Below, one piece after another: positions 1 through 12,010 of a stretch of 64,000 nucleotides of DNA. Below the pieces are notes generated by a model. That model was not told the origin of the DNA. It did no database searches and worked only from the letters and a program-made list of their open reading frames with translations. The stretch's first letter is position 1; every line of letters begins with the position of its first letter. Position numbers and translations under genes: made by a program. The stretch comes from Papaver somniferum (taxonomy: Eukaryota; Streptophyta; Magnoliopsida; Ranunculales; Papaveraceae): NCBI RefSeq assembly GCF_003573695.1, contig NC_039358.1, positions 14,508,637 to 14,572,636 on the forward strand, in the 5' to 3' direction.

Positions 1-39
1 GTTATTTGATAGTGTGGGGTTTCTAACGGGAATGTCTGC

Positions 40-180
40 GGTAATCCAACAGAAAAACTTCCCGGGAGGTCACCCATCCTTGGATTAATCTCGTCGGAGC
101 ACGCTTAACTGCAAAGTTTTCTTCCAACTCTGGAGCCAATTATGTTGAAAAATGCCTCGGTGCTAGGAAAGAACAAATCG
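40..180 (-). pseudogene. 5S rRNA-derived sequence
   Basis: Read on the minus strand, 55-115 contains the 3' two thirds of a plant 5S rRNA: the internal promoter area GCAGTTAAGCGTGCT, then GGATGGGTGACCTCCCGGGA. The 5' third is poorly conserved and the middle has several substitutions, so this is not a functional 5S gene. It may be a stray 5S pseudogene or part of a Cassandra-type TRIM element, whose LTRs are known to carry 5S sequence. The LTR ends that would decide are not visible because the window edge is too close. Confidence 0.6.
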
Positions 181-239
181 TTACTCATATTCCATTAGGC
201 TAATCACTACCAAATGTCTGGGTATTACGCCTCTAGGGT

Positions 240-870
240 ACCAAACAAAACAAATTAAAGATGTGATGGGATAAAAAAATTACATGTCAAGCAAGCATGG
301 GGGTATGAGGATCGGGAATTTGAGGTCTGCTAAAATGGTATTGTTATCCAGATGGATTTAGAGGCACTCGAAAGAAAAAAAATCGCTTTGGAGAAGAATT
401 GTCCAATAAAAAAAATGAATCTGAGACTGCATTCAGTTGACATGAATATACCTCAAGGAAAAGAGGGGATTCTTAAAACAAGATAACTACTTAGAGAACA
501 TATGAAACTTATTGTAGGTGACGAGAATAAATTACTTTTTTGGCATGAAAACTATATTGAGGAGATTGAGGGCACTCTGAAAGAGAAATTTCCACTGGTA
601 TACAAAAAAAACTAAGACAAAATGGGATACAATTGAAGCTCGTGTTAACACTAGATATAATTGACAATCAAATATTTTTGGATTGAATTCAGATGAAGCT
701 AGATATCAATACAGTGAGTTGATGAGAAGGATTACAACTCCAAATTTGTAAACTCAAGAAGATCAGGTAAAATTCTTTGGAACCTCTTATGCATGGTAAA
801 TTTGTGTGCTGGAAGAAATGTTATGAAGAGTTCGTTGATGATGAAAGAAATGTGATACTAGATTTCTCTT
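240..870 (+). pseudogene. LINE reverse transcriptase C-terminal remnant
   Basis: Scattered in-frame pieces resemble the region between the RT and zf-RVT domains of plant LINE ORF2. One is the KKSLWRRIVQ-like piece near 375-420. The other is a stretch at about 500-610 reading LIVGDENKLLFWHENYIEE followed by LKEKFPLVY, which fits the family pattern of a glycine turn, FW.D.W and FP.LY. Many stops interrupt it. It is cut off at 874 by the start of a Copia LTR. No start, EN domain or poly-A remains. Confidence 0.4.
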
Positions 871-1369
871 AGTTTGTTAGAGCATTGCTTAGTTAACCCA
901 CGAGTTTTGCTATCTCAAGCTTGTTGTAAATGTTAGGTAATCAAAACTATATCTTGATTTCCAGTCTACTAAGTCAAGTTTCGGATAGGTTAAAATTATA
1001 GTTGAGTATCACCCTTGAAGACTGAAGATCGACAAAGACATTTGGAGAACTTATGTATCGGGTATGTGATGACTGAACCATTCTATTTTTACCACTATAC
1101 CATCATTATATCTATTGAGACTATGTCGTATGACTTATAGTAGATTTACAAAAAAGATGTTTCGAGTCAAGCTTGTCTTGTGAAAAATCTGGAAATATGA
1201 TTTAGCTATTAGATGCTCAAAGGTATTTAATAATATTAGTTATATGAAATAATTTGTGGATCAATTGAAAATTTCCCATGCAAATGATTATATCACTTGG
1301 GAATGTTTCAAACATCTTAAGACAAAAATATGAACCTGCTGAAATTTCTACTTAGGGTAGGTTGGAGAA

Positions 1370-1640
1370 CCAGTTCGCAGACCATAGATATCTGAGATAC
1401 AAAAATACAGGAAGGTTGGCGAACCAGTTTGCAAACCTCAAGTTCAGTTGGGAATAGTTCACGAATCCGGTTATGGAACTATGGTGAACTAATTTTTATA
1501 AGCTGGATAAATAGGCTAGCAGTTGGCGAACCTGGTTCACGAACCGTGGTCAAGAGTTTGGTAGTCTATTAGGGTTAGAAAACCTAGTTCACGAACTTTA
1601 GCACCCTGGCTCGTTACAAACCGTACGGTTGGCAAACCGT
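1370..1640 (+). repeat. Array of gaacc/ggttcgc motifs inside the outer LTR
   Basis: Imperfect repeats of a palindromic core (ggttcgcgaacc and variants such as gttcacgaacc) recur every 30-50 bases. They sit at the position where related LTRs in this window carry other short repeats. Confidence 0.6.
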
Positions 1641-3799
1641 TGTACCTACTGTTCCGACAATGATTAGCATATGCTCAAAGACTTATTTTTTTAATATGTT
1701 TAGCATTGATATAACTCTCTTAAACACTTTTAAGACTTCATTGATTATTTAAACACTTATGCGTTTGTATCATGGTTAATTTCTTAGATGTTAAAATGAA
1801 TATCAAATAACATCCAGTTCTTTGGCTAACTTGCCAAACCGAACAATCATTATACATGGTTCCGTAACAAACCTATATGTATAGTCTTCTATTGTATTTT
1901 GAAGACCTAAAATGTTTTACTTGATTCCCAGTTTATCATAGACTAAATTCTAAGCTAACTGGAAAGACGAGGGTACTAAATACACCACAATCTTTAATTT
2001 ATCCACCTATAAGTGCTCTTATCGAAAGAGATTGTTTGTGGACAAAGTCGAGACAATACTACTAACTGGGATCCACACTTTGTGAGATTGTCTATGGATA
2101 CGAGATCGAGACAATATGACTACCAAAGTATGAGTACTTGATAATAGGTTCGGAATTAACCAAACTATATAGGATCACTATCAAGTAAAGCGGAGTTAAC
2201 GTTTGTGTAATTTATTTCAAATTATATAAACAAATATAATTGCGGAAATAGAAAAGTAAATCACACAACAAGATTTTGTTAACGAGGAAAACTTCAAATG
2301 CATAAAAATCCTGGGACCAAGTCCAAAATTGAATATTCTCATAATTAAGCCGCTATACAAAATCTAAACCAACTTCGTATAGTTGATACCAAGCAACTAC
2401 CCCTATTTCACTTAGTTTCCTCAGTATCCCTGCGCTTTCGATTTCGATGAGTGCACGTATTGGAACAATTCCTTTGGATCGTATTCCAAACAGTAAAGGA
2501 ACAAAAAATATGTTTGGTAACAACTCTATTGATTCTTTGAGATAAGATATCTCAAGTCATATGAAAAGGCTCTTACGTTTAAGCTAATAAACTCATTTGC
2601 CTGGTTAGATCAATCTATCCAATAACTACCGAAGTAGCCAAGTTTAGTTTCGCACTCAATCCAAATAAATATCAAAGAGATATATTGAGAATGCCGATCT
2701 CACACAACTATCAATCGAATAAATCCGGTTCTAGTTGGATCCCAGCGGATAAAGGTTTGTGCACACTAATGATACGAGAACTTCTTCTTTGTCTTAAAAT
2801 ATTCTTTAATCTTCAATAAACACCTTCACAACACCACTTGAATCTCTTGTGATCAATCACGCATAGAACGGAGACTCTTAACAATGGATTATCACAAAAT
2901 GTCTTTATATCTACAAACAGTTCTAAAGATCCTGTCGATACTTCGATCTAGTTTGAGTGAATCTTATATCGTAAGAGAAGATTCTCAAGAATAAAAAAAC
3001 TAGGTGCAATCAAAGGTTCAACAACCGTTAGTCAATCAAATCAATCGAAAACTAATAACACTGCAATTATCTAGTTTCCCACCAACGGTACTCGTAGAGC
3101 TTCTTGATCCCACATAAGTCTTTAAACGAGCGGTCGTATGAGATTTCGCTTAATTATGGTTCTTTCGTCTACGGATAGACGGCTTCACCAGAAAGAAAAA
3201 ATAGATTAAGTTTACCTGTCTCTTAGGATAGTTTGCTAGAAATGCAAACTTAGGTATTTATAGACCAAGGATGTTTGGACACCGATGAATTTTCAGAACC
3301 GAATTCTCAAGATATGCAATGAATGATAAAATTTGATTTTCATAATTCCAGTAAATGCTTGTCTAATATTTTCCGAAATATCTCAATAGAAAATCTCCAA
3401 TTAGTAAATGCACATTATTAATTTTTATTCTCTAGAGATATGCATGTAATTGCTGGTCATTAAAAGCATATATAACCAAAAACCTTAATTAAAAAATTCT
3501 CAATTAATTTCAGTACATGATCTCCTTGACTACTAAGAAATATGTTTGAACAATAAATGACAAGAGTTACTGTCCGTGTTCAAAGTATGTTAATATCTTT
3601 TCTCTGTAAATCATCTTTCATATTTACATTCTTTGAATCGGTTATACCACAATTCCAAACAAGTTTAGAATTGGTTCACCTGTATTCCAAGACTACCATG
3701 TGATTGATCAAATATCAAATCACATATATGAGTTCAATCGATTCTACCAATCACTGGGATCGGTTATACCCTGATATGGAAATACTTGTGATTGATCGG

Positions 3800-5294
3800 T
3801 GCCTAATAACGCATATTTCTAGATCATTTTGTTGGCTTTTATCACATCTCAGGAGCTTTAATATCCCATTTTAAGCCAAATTGTGCATTTTGTGTATCGA
3901 GACATCAATAATCTTCTTGTTGTAAATACTGATAGTTTATGTTTGTTTGTAGAAGAATAAAGAGAGCATGGTCGACAGAGCTATTGCGAAAGTAAAAATG
4001 TAAAAGGAAGTTCAAGTGCGGGGAACGAGTGTCGTTGGAATTACATGGTCCGAAGTGTTAGCCCAAGTGTTACTCATGTATGAAGCAAAAATAACGAACC
4101 AAAAGAAAATCTCTTGAACTCCTAGCACAGGTGTTCGTGGTGCACATCCAAACAGACCCAACTTTATTCAGTGAAAACACACGTACCCATCTCTCTTTTC
4201 CCCTAATTCCATTTCCAAATCCTTCTAAAAAACCCATTCTCTCTACTGTTTTCTCCATAGCAGGCAATGATTTCTTGAGCCCCATGCTTGTTTCCCCAAT
4301 TTAAACATTGAAAGCCATCATCTTCCTCATGTCAATCAACATTGTCACCACCGTACTACTCTTTGAATCACTCTTTGTACTTCTTTCTTTCACTGTAACC
4401 TAGCATAAATAACTAGGGGGATGAATTGATCAAAACAAGTAAGAAGACCGAAATTCTTTCACCAATCAGTAGCAGTGGTTCTCTATTTCATGTTTGAATC
4501 GGTGGTGAGTTGTAATCACATCAAATCCCTAATTTTCTGATTGTACTTTATTGAAAATGGGATTGAGAATAGGGAGAGGTCTTGTATAAATAGGGAGAGG
4601 ATTGTAAGGGAGAAACCAAGACCGGACTAGCCGGAGCAACTAGTAGTAGTGAATTAGGTTTAATTTTAATGTTTGTTATGTTCTAAAATCTCTGCTAGGG
4701 CAGAGATGAAACCCTTTAATAATTAGAATTTCTTTGTTTGATTTACTTGTTCTTCATGGTGTTTTGAATGAAAAGAATGATTTAATCTCTGAATACCAGC
4801 AATTTACTCTCACCTTGTATGTGAAGCATCCATGGTAGTTGGAACAATTCTTTGTTATGTATTCAAGCCTATATGAAATAATTTAATTAAATTTGTGATT
4901 ATCTATGCTTTAATCAGATAGATAATGCTAGGGATTGACATATTTTGCTGAGGTCAAGTAGTTTGAGGCTAGCATCTCTATAGCTCCTTGATTGAAAAGA
5001 GAACTAGTATATCAACTAGGGAATTTTTATGCTTTTAGGGGGTGGATTCAAAGCCCTAGTTTATCTTTGCATTGTTTTCAATCTTGCTTATTTTGTGTTT
5101 CATCAACATCATCTAGTCGTATCGACGCACAAGCAAAACCCTTTTGTCACTCTTGTTTGAATCAATTTAAGTAAGACTTTAGAATCAACTCTACACCCAC
5201 CTTGTCCATGTGGATCGACCTGTATTTGCACTATACACAATAAGGAACTGTGTACTTGCAGTTTAATATTGTAGGCATATTTCCTAGCCTACCA
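3800..5294 (+). repeat. 5' LTR of the gypsy element
   Basis: Begins TGCCTAATAACGC and ends CTAGCCTACCA. A TATA box (tataaata, 4585-4592) precedes the likely transcript start. It matches 10110-11637 throughout with substitutions and small indels. The 3' LTR has an extra ~35 bp near 11262-11297. Confidence 0.8.
4585..4592 (+). promoter_or_regulatory. TATA box of the gypsy 5' LTR
   Basis: tataaata inside a conserved block; the same box is at 10894-10901 in the 3' LTR. Confidence 0.55.
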
Positions 5295-5300
5295 AGTTTT

Positions 5301-5318
5301 TGGCGCCGCTGCCGGAGA
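5301..5318 (+). other. Primer binding site (tRNA-Asp type)
   Basis: tggcgccgctgccggaga lies 6 bases after the LTR end. It matches the tRNA-Asp complement used by Athila/Tat gypsy elements (usual form TGGCGCCGTTGCC) with one change. Confidence 0.75.
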
Positions 5319-7532
5319 CTCGGTAGCGGTGTAATTGTTTCTTTGGTTTCACTTTACTGATATAATCCTATACATATGTGTTTAGAATCTTTTGTTTTCA
5401 TTTTGATCATATAACTTAGTGTATTTTTTAGTTAATTCACTTGTTCGTACATCTTGCTTCGTTGAAACTGTATTTGCATCTTTCTGTAGCTTGTATTATA
5501 ATTTAACTTAGTCGTTAACCATCTATCTATATAATCTGCATTTTAGTCTTCATTGTTAGTTGTAGCTTTTTCAGATATTTCATTATATTTTCACTACATC
5601 TTGTTCCAGTTAGGTTAGTTGCTTATCAGTATAGTATAATATGTAGCTTAGTTAGTCGCATCCTGTAGCTTTTTTCAGTTTGCACCTGATCAGTTCCTGG
5701 AAGTCTCTTTTTAGTTGTTAAGCTGTTGCAAAATTGTTGGTCCTGTGTATATATCTCATGTTGATCCGTGCTAAGTAGTTGTAGCCTTTAGTTTCAATCA
5801 TTTTCTGTCATTGCATCCCGTTCTTTAGATGTTATTCACATAGTTTCTTTGTAGTTTTTCACATAGTTGTTTCTTATTATTTTGTATCATACTATTTCTG
5901 TTGCATATACCATATGTGTATAACTTACATCACTTTTAAACTTTCAGTATTGTATTTCAGTTAGTCTCATCGCATAACTGCAGCTAATGGTGTTTCAGTT
6001 CCATCTGTAGCATCTCAGTGGTAGTGGTGTTTGGTAGTCTGTCTGTTAGGATTTTGATTAGTTTCAGTCTCCTTAGTTTAAAAGCAGGGTACAATCCTTA
6101 CTTGTTTAGATGCAATCAATCATTTGATTAGCAACATTATTTCGTTGTGAATATTCTAGTATAACTTAGCTTTTTCTTATTGAAAATCGCATCAGTAGTC
6201 AAGCATATGTATAATTAGTTTTTGTTAGTTAGTTTACTTTGCATCATCACCCTGTAAGATACCAAGCATTCCTGCATATAGCAGTTTCTTTTCTTCTCTA
6301 TTGCATGTAATGTTTGCTCATTTCTCCCTGTAATGTATTCTGGAATAGATCATAAGTGTATCCTCATAGTTGAGTTTTGAGAAAATCGGTGGGATAAGTC
6401 GAAATCATTGCCATACTGTAATTTCTTTTCAGTTGTTTGTAATCAGTATCGATATTCCTTGCCTTTGTTTGAGGATTGCATACTTCTGAGTACTGACCAG
6501 TTCAGTTAAGCCACTAGGTACCTACGAAACTGAAGCATAAGCTAAGGAAAAGCAGAAAAAGAGAAGGAGCAGCAGAACACCATCTGTGGTACCTGTGGTG
6601 CTGCTTTACAAGCTAAGGAAAGGAGAAAACGGAGCGGGATAATTGTTGGAAGTGCTTAAACCCGGTTTATACCGGAGGTATCATTCGCAAATCTCAAATT
6701 TTCTATCTCTGATACCTGTAACTCCATTGAATCTCTGAACCTTTTATGATCTGCCCTAAGTGATACCCCATGTTTGCCTGCTAGCCTAGCTGCCAGACTA
6801 AACACTATCCAATCCCTGCAACATATAGCATCTTTGAGCATAATCTTGTGATATATGGGTAAAAATTTTACCTACTGGAATTGCTATCTCTGTGTATGCA
6901 TCTGCCAAAATCTGAAATGTTGACAACTGTGTGTATGCTTGCATAGTTTAGACACCCATTTACATAAACACTTTGTTTGCGTGAGAAATAATCAACTCCT
7001 GAAATCTATGACACTCATGAGCATGATTCTGTGAATTTTGACGAACATTTTTACATTCTGTTATTGCACTGCTGATCTCTTAATATCAGCAGAACCTGTG
7101 TTTTTGTACGGTCATCCCTGAAACTGATTGTCATGTTCATAAAGAATTAATCTGTGATATTTCATAGTTGTCTGTTGAACTAGTCGCCTAGGTACCGTTG
7201 TGCATGATCATGTGATACTTGAGCAGCGCATATCACTAGATGAAAATTGTTATTTCTATGAGCATATCTCAGTCACTGGAAATCTTTGTGTCTGTGTGCA
7301 CATATTCGTGAATCTGTTACCAGTCCATGAGCATTACTTCCCTGAATTGAGCGTATGATATTTATCTGGGTACTGTAATGTGTTGATTGATGTGTCCGTT
7401 AGGCTATGAGTGTTGCTATTTGTGACCAAATTGATTGCCTGGCTTAGTCATCATTATCACTGCCTGTCTGAAATGCCAGTTTTTGCACTAATCCTTAGTA
7501 ACTGCAACAAGTCTAGTGCCAGTTAGTGAATC
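5319..7532 (+). other. Internal leader region of the gypsy element, no gene seen
   Basis: T-rich non-coding DNA between the PBS and the gag-like ORF. The phrase aagctaaggaaa occurs twice (about 6540 and 6610). The short ORFs here show no family motif. Confidence 0.5.
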
Positions 7533-9673
7533 ATGTCAGGATTTTGGTCTGAAACTGGGGATGAGCACAAATCCATTAGAGAACTTGCATACGGGCATGC
7601 TTCACGATATGACCCCCCCCCCCCCCCACAGACCATGATGTCAATAGTTATAGGGATTGTTATGGACATTTCCATAGTCCTGAGCCTCAACACATGGACC
7701 CTAATGACTATTGACACATATATCATCCACCACAGAGTGAAAATGAACATCTTTACAGTACACATTCGTCGCTTTTGGATCAGTTAGATGCTCAAATAAA
7801 TGCTTCAGAAATGCAAATACATGAGAGATCTGTTGCATCTAATTCACCTAGGAAATGTGAAATCTATGCTTGTACCTTATGTGGTAGCTTAGGCCATCCT
7901 GTTGAGAACTTCTATATTTTGCATGATTTTAGCCAATCTAGAGAATACCATGAAAATCCAAGATATGAAATACCCATAGGTTATGAAGCTGGTAATCATT
8001 GGGACCATAATTAATCTTTTGAAGGTTGCAATCAGTCTTTTATTGACCCTAACGACCATGCACCCATGTATCAATCAACATAATGGGAAGTTGAACAATT
8101 TTGTACTCCCCCGACCCATTGTATGCAATCTGTGGAAATCATTGAACAAAATAATGCTAGATTTGAATTGAATGCATTTCATAATGAACCATATAGCATC
8201 ACTTCTGAATTTTCCTTCGGTAGTGAGCATCATGCGCAACCATGTACTGAATACTAATATGCTATGATGATACCTACTGTTGAAGACTCTCTTTCTATTG
8301 AACAACTTAATGTATTGTTAAAAATGAATCTGCTTCGTTTACAAAGTGAGGAGAGGGAGGAATTTCGGGATGAAATGACAGTTAGTCCTAAAGTAAATTT
8401 TGAAAATAGTGTCTATGTTCCTACTCAAGCTACTAATATTGAACATGAACGTAATCTAGAGGTAAATGAGTGGCCTAGAGATACTATGATCGTGAATATG
8501 GCATTGTATTTCTGTTATGATGATGACGATGATGATGTTATGTTAGAAGAACATGTTTATTCTGAAAATATTGTGGAACCTTCGGGTTCAGAGACATTAG
8601 GCTTCTCTTCCTCGACCTTCATGAATGATGTTTCTTCTAGTATTCCATATGCATATACATGTGATATTGATGTTGATCTGGGACTTGTGCAATTGTTCTG
8701 TGAAAGTGAGCATGACAGACAACTTGTGTCAGACTTAGGTAAGGTTGAATTTTCTGTTGACACTAATGTTCATATGCATGAAAATATTATTGATGTGTCT
8801 GATTCCATGCCTTGGTCACAATATGCTGCTTCTTCTGATTCTGATTTGGGCATTTTGGATAATGATGTTTCTGAATTGAGGTTCGCTGATTTATTCAATG
8901 ACTGTGAACATGATAGAGTACTACTTGCTTCCGACTTGGGAAAAACTAGATTGCATAGTGATATTTTTGAGCCTAGAAATGAATGTAACTTAAATGAATC
9001 CGATTCCCTGCCTAGAACACAGTATGTTGCTTCCTATGATTTTCCTATGCATGACACAAAGGTTTTGGATGACGATCATGATTCTGATTTGATTCTTGTT
9101 GAATTAATCTATGAATGTGAGTATGGTATACATGTTTCTGATTTAGGGAGAGTATGTGATGGTAATAATGATCTTATACATGAAAATAACTTAGATGTAC
9201 CTACTTTATTTCCTAAGTCACAGACTGAAACACCTCCACCCAACCCAGATGTGGTTTGTAACAAAATTGTAAAACCAACTTTTCTAAGAATACTTAATCT
9301 AGGATTGGAACTGTGTGCCTCCCAAGTCCTCTTGGACTATTTTTCAGCTAAATATAATACCCTTGAAGAGCAACCGTTGGAATGTATCCATGTTTCTCTG
9401 CCCATCCCTAACAAAGTCCACTTTGAATTAGATCTTGTGCATGCAGCTCCCCTAAAATTGCAAGATTTTATGCTCAAAAACACATCTTTTGACAAATTCT
9501 GGTTATGGGGTAACTCGTTTGCATATGCAGCCTTACCTGCACTTTCATGTTACATATGTGTAAGACTTTTGATGTTTCTGCATGTCATTTTCTGGGTTGA
9601 TCCTCAACTCTTTAGGTTGTATATATATGGCAAATCATCATTGTATATTCCTGAAGGTAATTATGTTTTCTAG
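7533..9673 (+). pseudogene. Decayed gag-like gene of the gypsy element
   Basis: Reading starts at MSGFWSETGDEHKSIRELAY (7533) and runs into a proline stretch encoded by 15 consecutive C (7613-7627). After the tract the sensible frame is a different one (phrases such as HSPEPQHMDPND). From 7775 one frame runs to 9673 and is broken by three stops near 8012, 8082 and 8255. A zinc-knuckle-like motif CTLCGSLGH lies at about 7870-7900 (CX2CX3GH, with the last Cys lost). The last 469 codons form an uninterrupted acidic region with recurring SDLG and CEHDR-like phrases, which suggests internal duplication. No RT, integrase or protease motif is present. The family function is presumably nucleic-acid binding in the particle; the acidic C-terminal part is unassigned. 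Confidence 0.6.
7613..7627 (+). repeat. Poly-C tract in the gag-like ORF
   Basis: Fifteen C in a row encoding proline. The plausible protein changes frame across it, so its length decides whether the two halves are joined. Confidence 0.9.
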
Positions 9674-10109
9674 CTTTTCCTGTACATATGTGCTAATCCA
9701 ATGTGACATCAGATGAGTTCCTGTTGGATTCTAGACATAAATAATGGAGTTCAAAACTTGCTTTCGCCGACATCGGGTAATCTCTTTTCTTTTCCTCTAC
9801 TCAGCATAGTTCTATTGGTATGTTGTAGTATAATTTTGTTCATCTTTTTAAACATCGAGGACAATGTTTAGTTTAGGTTTGGGGGTGAAGAATAGATACC
9901 TTGACTGTTACTGTGCCTATCATTGAAACTGAACTCTGCCATGTTAAAAAAAATGAATAAATTATTGAGCTCATATGCCTTGATATGTGATGTATGCGCA
10001 TATATGTTAGCGTTTATTGGCTTTTATCACATCTCAGGAGCTTTAATATGAGCTCAATAACGCATATCAAGGCATATTTCTAGATCATTTTGTTGGCTTT
10101 GATATGTGG
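9674..10109 (+). other. 3' region of the gypsy element with PPT and scrambled LTR pieces
   Basis: The PPT (tttgggggtg, about 9878-9887) is followed by 220 bases before the clean 3' LTR. At 10010-10109, LTR-start sequences (ttggcttttatcacatctc, catatttctagatcatttt) appear out of order and partly repeated, with gagctcatatgccttgatatg and its reverse complement nearby. This looks like a local rearrangement of the 5' end of the 3' LTR. Confidence 0.5.
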
Positions 10110-11637
10110 TGCATAATAACGCATATTTCTAGATCATTTTGTTGGCTTTTATCACATCTCAGGAGCTTTAATATCCCATTTTAAGCCAAATTGTGCATTT
10201 TGTGTCGCGAGACATCAATAATCTTCTTGTTGTAAATATTGATAGTTTATGTTTGTTTGTAGGAGAATAAAGAGAGCATGGTCGACAGAGCTATTAGGAA
10301 AGTAAAAATGTGGAAGGAAGTTCAAGTTCGGGGAACGAGTGTCATTAGAATTACATTGGCCGAAGTGTTAGCCCAAGTGTTACTCATGTATAAAGAAAAA
10401 ATAACAAACCAAAAGAAAATCTCTTGAACTCCTAGCACAGGTGTTCGTGGTGCAATCCAAACAAACCTAACTTTATTCAGTGAAAACACACGTACCCATC
10501 TCTCTTTTCCCTAATTTCCGTTTTCAACTCCTTCTGAAAAGCCCATTCTCTCTACTGTTTTCTCCATAGCAGACAATGATTTCTTGAGCCCCATGCTTGT
10601 TTCCCCAATTTACACATTGAAAGCCATCATCTTTCTCATGTCAATCAACACTGTCACCACCGTCCTACTCTTTGAATCACTCTTTGTACTTCTTTCTTTC
10701 ATTGTAACCTAGCAGAAATAACTAGGGGGATGAATTGATCAAAACAAGTAAGAAGACTGAAATTCTGTCACCAATCAATAGCAGTGGTTCTCTATTTCAT
10801 GTTTGAATCGGTGGTGAGTTGTAATCACATCAAATCCCTAATTTTCTGATTGTACTTTATTGAAAATGGGATTGAGAATAGGGAGAGGTCTTGTATAAAT
10901 AGGGAGAGTATTGTAGGGGAGAAACAAAGCCCGGACTAGCCGGAGCAACTAGCAGTAGTGAATTAGGTTTAATTTCAATGTTTGTTATGTTTGTTAGGTT
11001 TAGCAGTAGTGAAACCCTTTAATAATTAGAATTTCTTTGTTTGATTTACTTGTTCTTCATGGTGTTTTGAATGAAAAGAATGATTTAATCTCTGAATACT
11101 AGCAATTTACTCTCACCTTGTATGTGAAGCATCCATGGTAGTTGGAACAATTCTTTGTTATGTATTCAAGTCTATATGAAATGATTTAGTTCAATTTGTG
11201 ATTATCTGTGCTTTATCAGATAGATAATGCTAGGGATTTACATATTTTTCTGAGGTTAAGTCATTCATTTGTATATGTGATTATATCACATCTTCAAGGT
11301 AGTTTGAGGCTAGCATCTCTATAGCTCCTTGATTGAAAAGAGAACTAGTATATCAACTAGGGAATTTCTATGCTTTTAGGGGGTGGATTCAAAGCCCTAG
11401 TTTATATTTGCATTATTTTCAATCTTGCTTCTTTTGTGTTTCATCAACATCATCTAGTCGTATCGACGCACAAACAAAACCCTTTTGCCACTCTTGTTTG
11501 AATCAGTTTAAGTAAGACTTTAGAATCAACTCTACACCCACCTTGTCCCTGTGGATCGACCTGTATTTGCACTATACACAATAAGGCATTGTGCACTTGC
11601 AGTTTAATATTGTAGGCATCTTTCCTAGCCTACCAGT
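10110..11637 (+). repeat. 3' LTR of the gypsy element
   Basis: Direct copy of 3800-5294, starting TGCATAATAACGC and ending CTAGCCTACCA(GT). It is followed by gatcgg, the likely target duplication. Confidence 0.8.
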
Positions 11638-11643
11638 GATCGG

Positions 11644-12010
11644 TCACACAAGTTACGGGGACTGGTTACATCAATTACCAGAACCGTTTACCATATACTC
11701 ATGGCATTGCTTGTGATCGGTCACACCAGTCACTAGGATCGGTTACACCAATTAACAGGATCGGTTACACCAATTACTAGGACCGATTACACCAATTACA
11801 AGGATCGATTACAAAACCCTTTGTGATCGGTCGCACCAATTACTAGGATCGGTCACACCAATCACAAATGTCGATCATACCATCTCAGGTGATTATTTAG
11901 GATCGGTTACACTAATTAATCAAAACTAGTCATACCAAATCATAAGTCAGACATTGTGATTAGTTATACCAAGATACATAACAAAGTTACGATCGGTTCT
12001 ACCATCTCAC
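11644..12010 (-). repeat. Array of gatcggttacacc repeats inside the solo LTR
   Basis: About ten imperfect copies of gatcggttacaccaatta-like units with 25-40 base spacing. The same motif continues left of the gypsy insertion at 3635-3799, which confirms that the two flanks were once joined. Confidence 0.7.

Larger units (their letters stand above)
3794..11643 (+). mobile_element. Non-autonomous Ty3/gypsy element (LARD-like), inner layer of the nest
   Basis: Two direct repeats of about 1.5 kb (3800-5294 and 10110-11637) are highly similar LTRs. The PBS after the left LTR is complementary to the tRNA-Asp 3' end, as in the Athila/Tat branches. A polypurine tract near 9874-9886 reads TTTGGGGGTG. 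The motif gatcgg occurs on both sides (3794-3799 and 11638-11643) and is the likely target duplication. The 4.8 kb internal part has no reverse transcriptase, integrase or protease; it holds only one decayed gag-like ORF. The element would need enzymes from a relative. It interrupts a solo LTR. Confidence 0.8.

Noticed and set aside
875..1959. A separate element from 12611-13833
   Set aside because: The shared ctaac duplication and complementary LTR halves (start on the left, end with PBS on the right) show they are one split LTR.
4992..5174. 60-codon ORF, repeated at 11333-11515
   Set aside because: It is LTR sequence duplicated in both LTRs; no protein motif and LTRs are not expected to code here.
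11644..12010. Regularly spaced repeats that could suggest a CRISPR-like array
   Set aside because: Units are imperfect, spacing varies, the genome is eukaryotic and the array lies inside an LTR.
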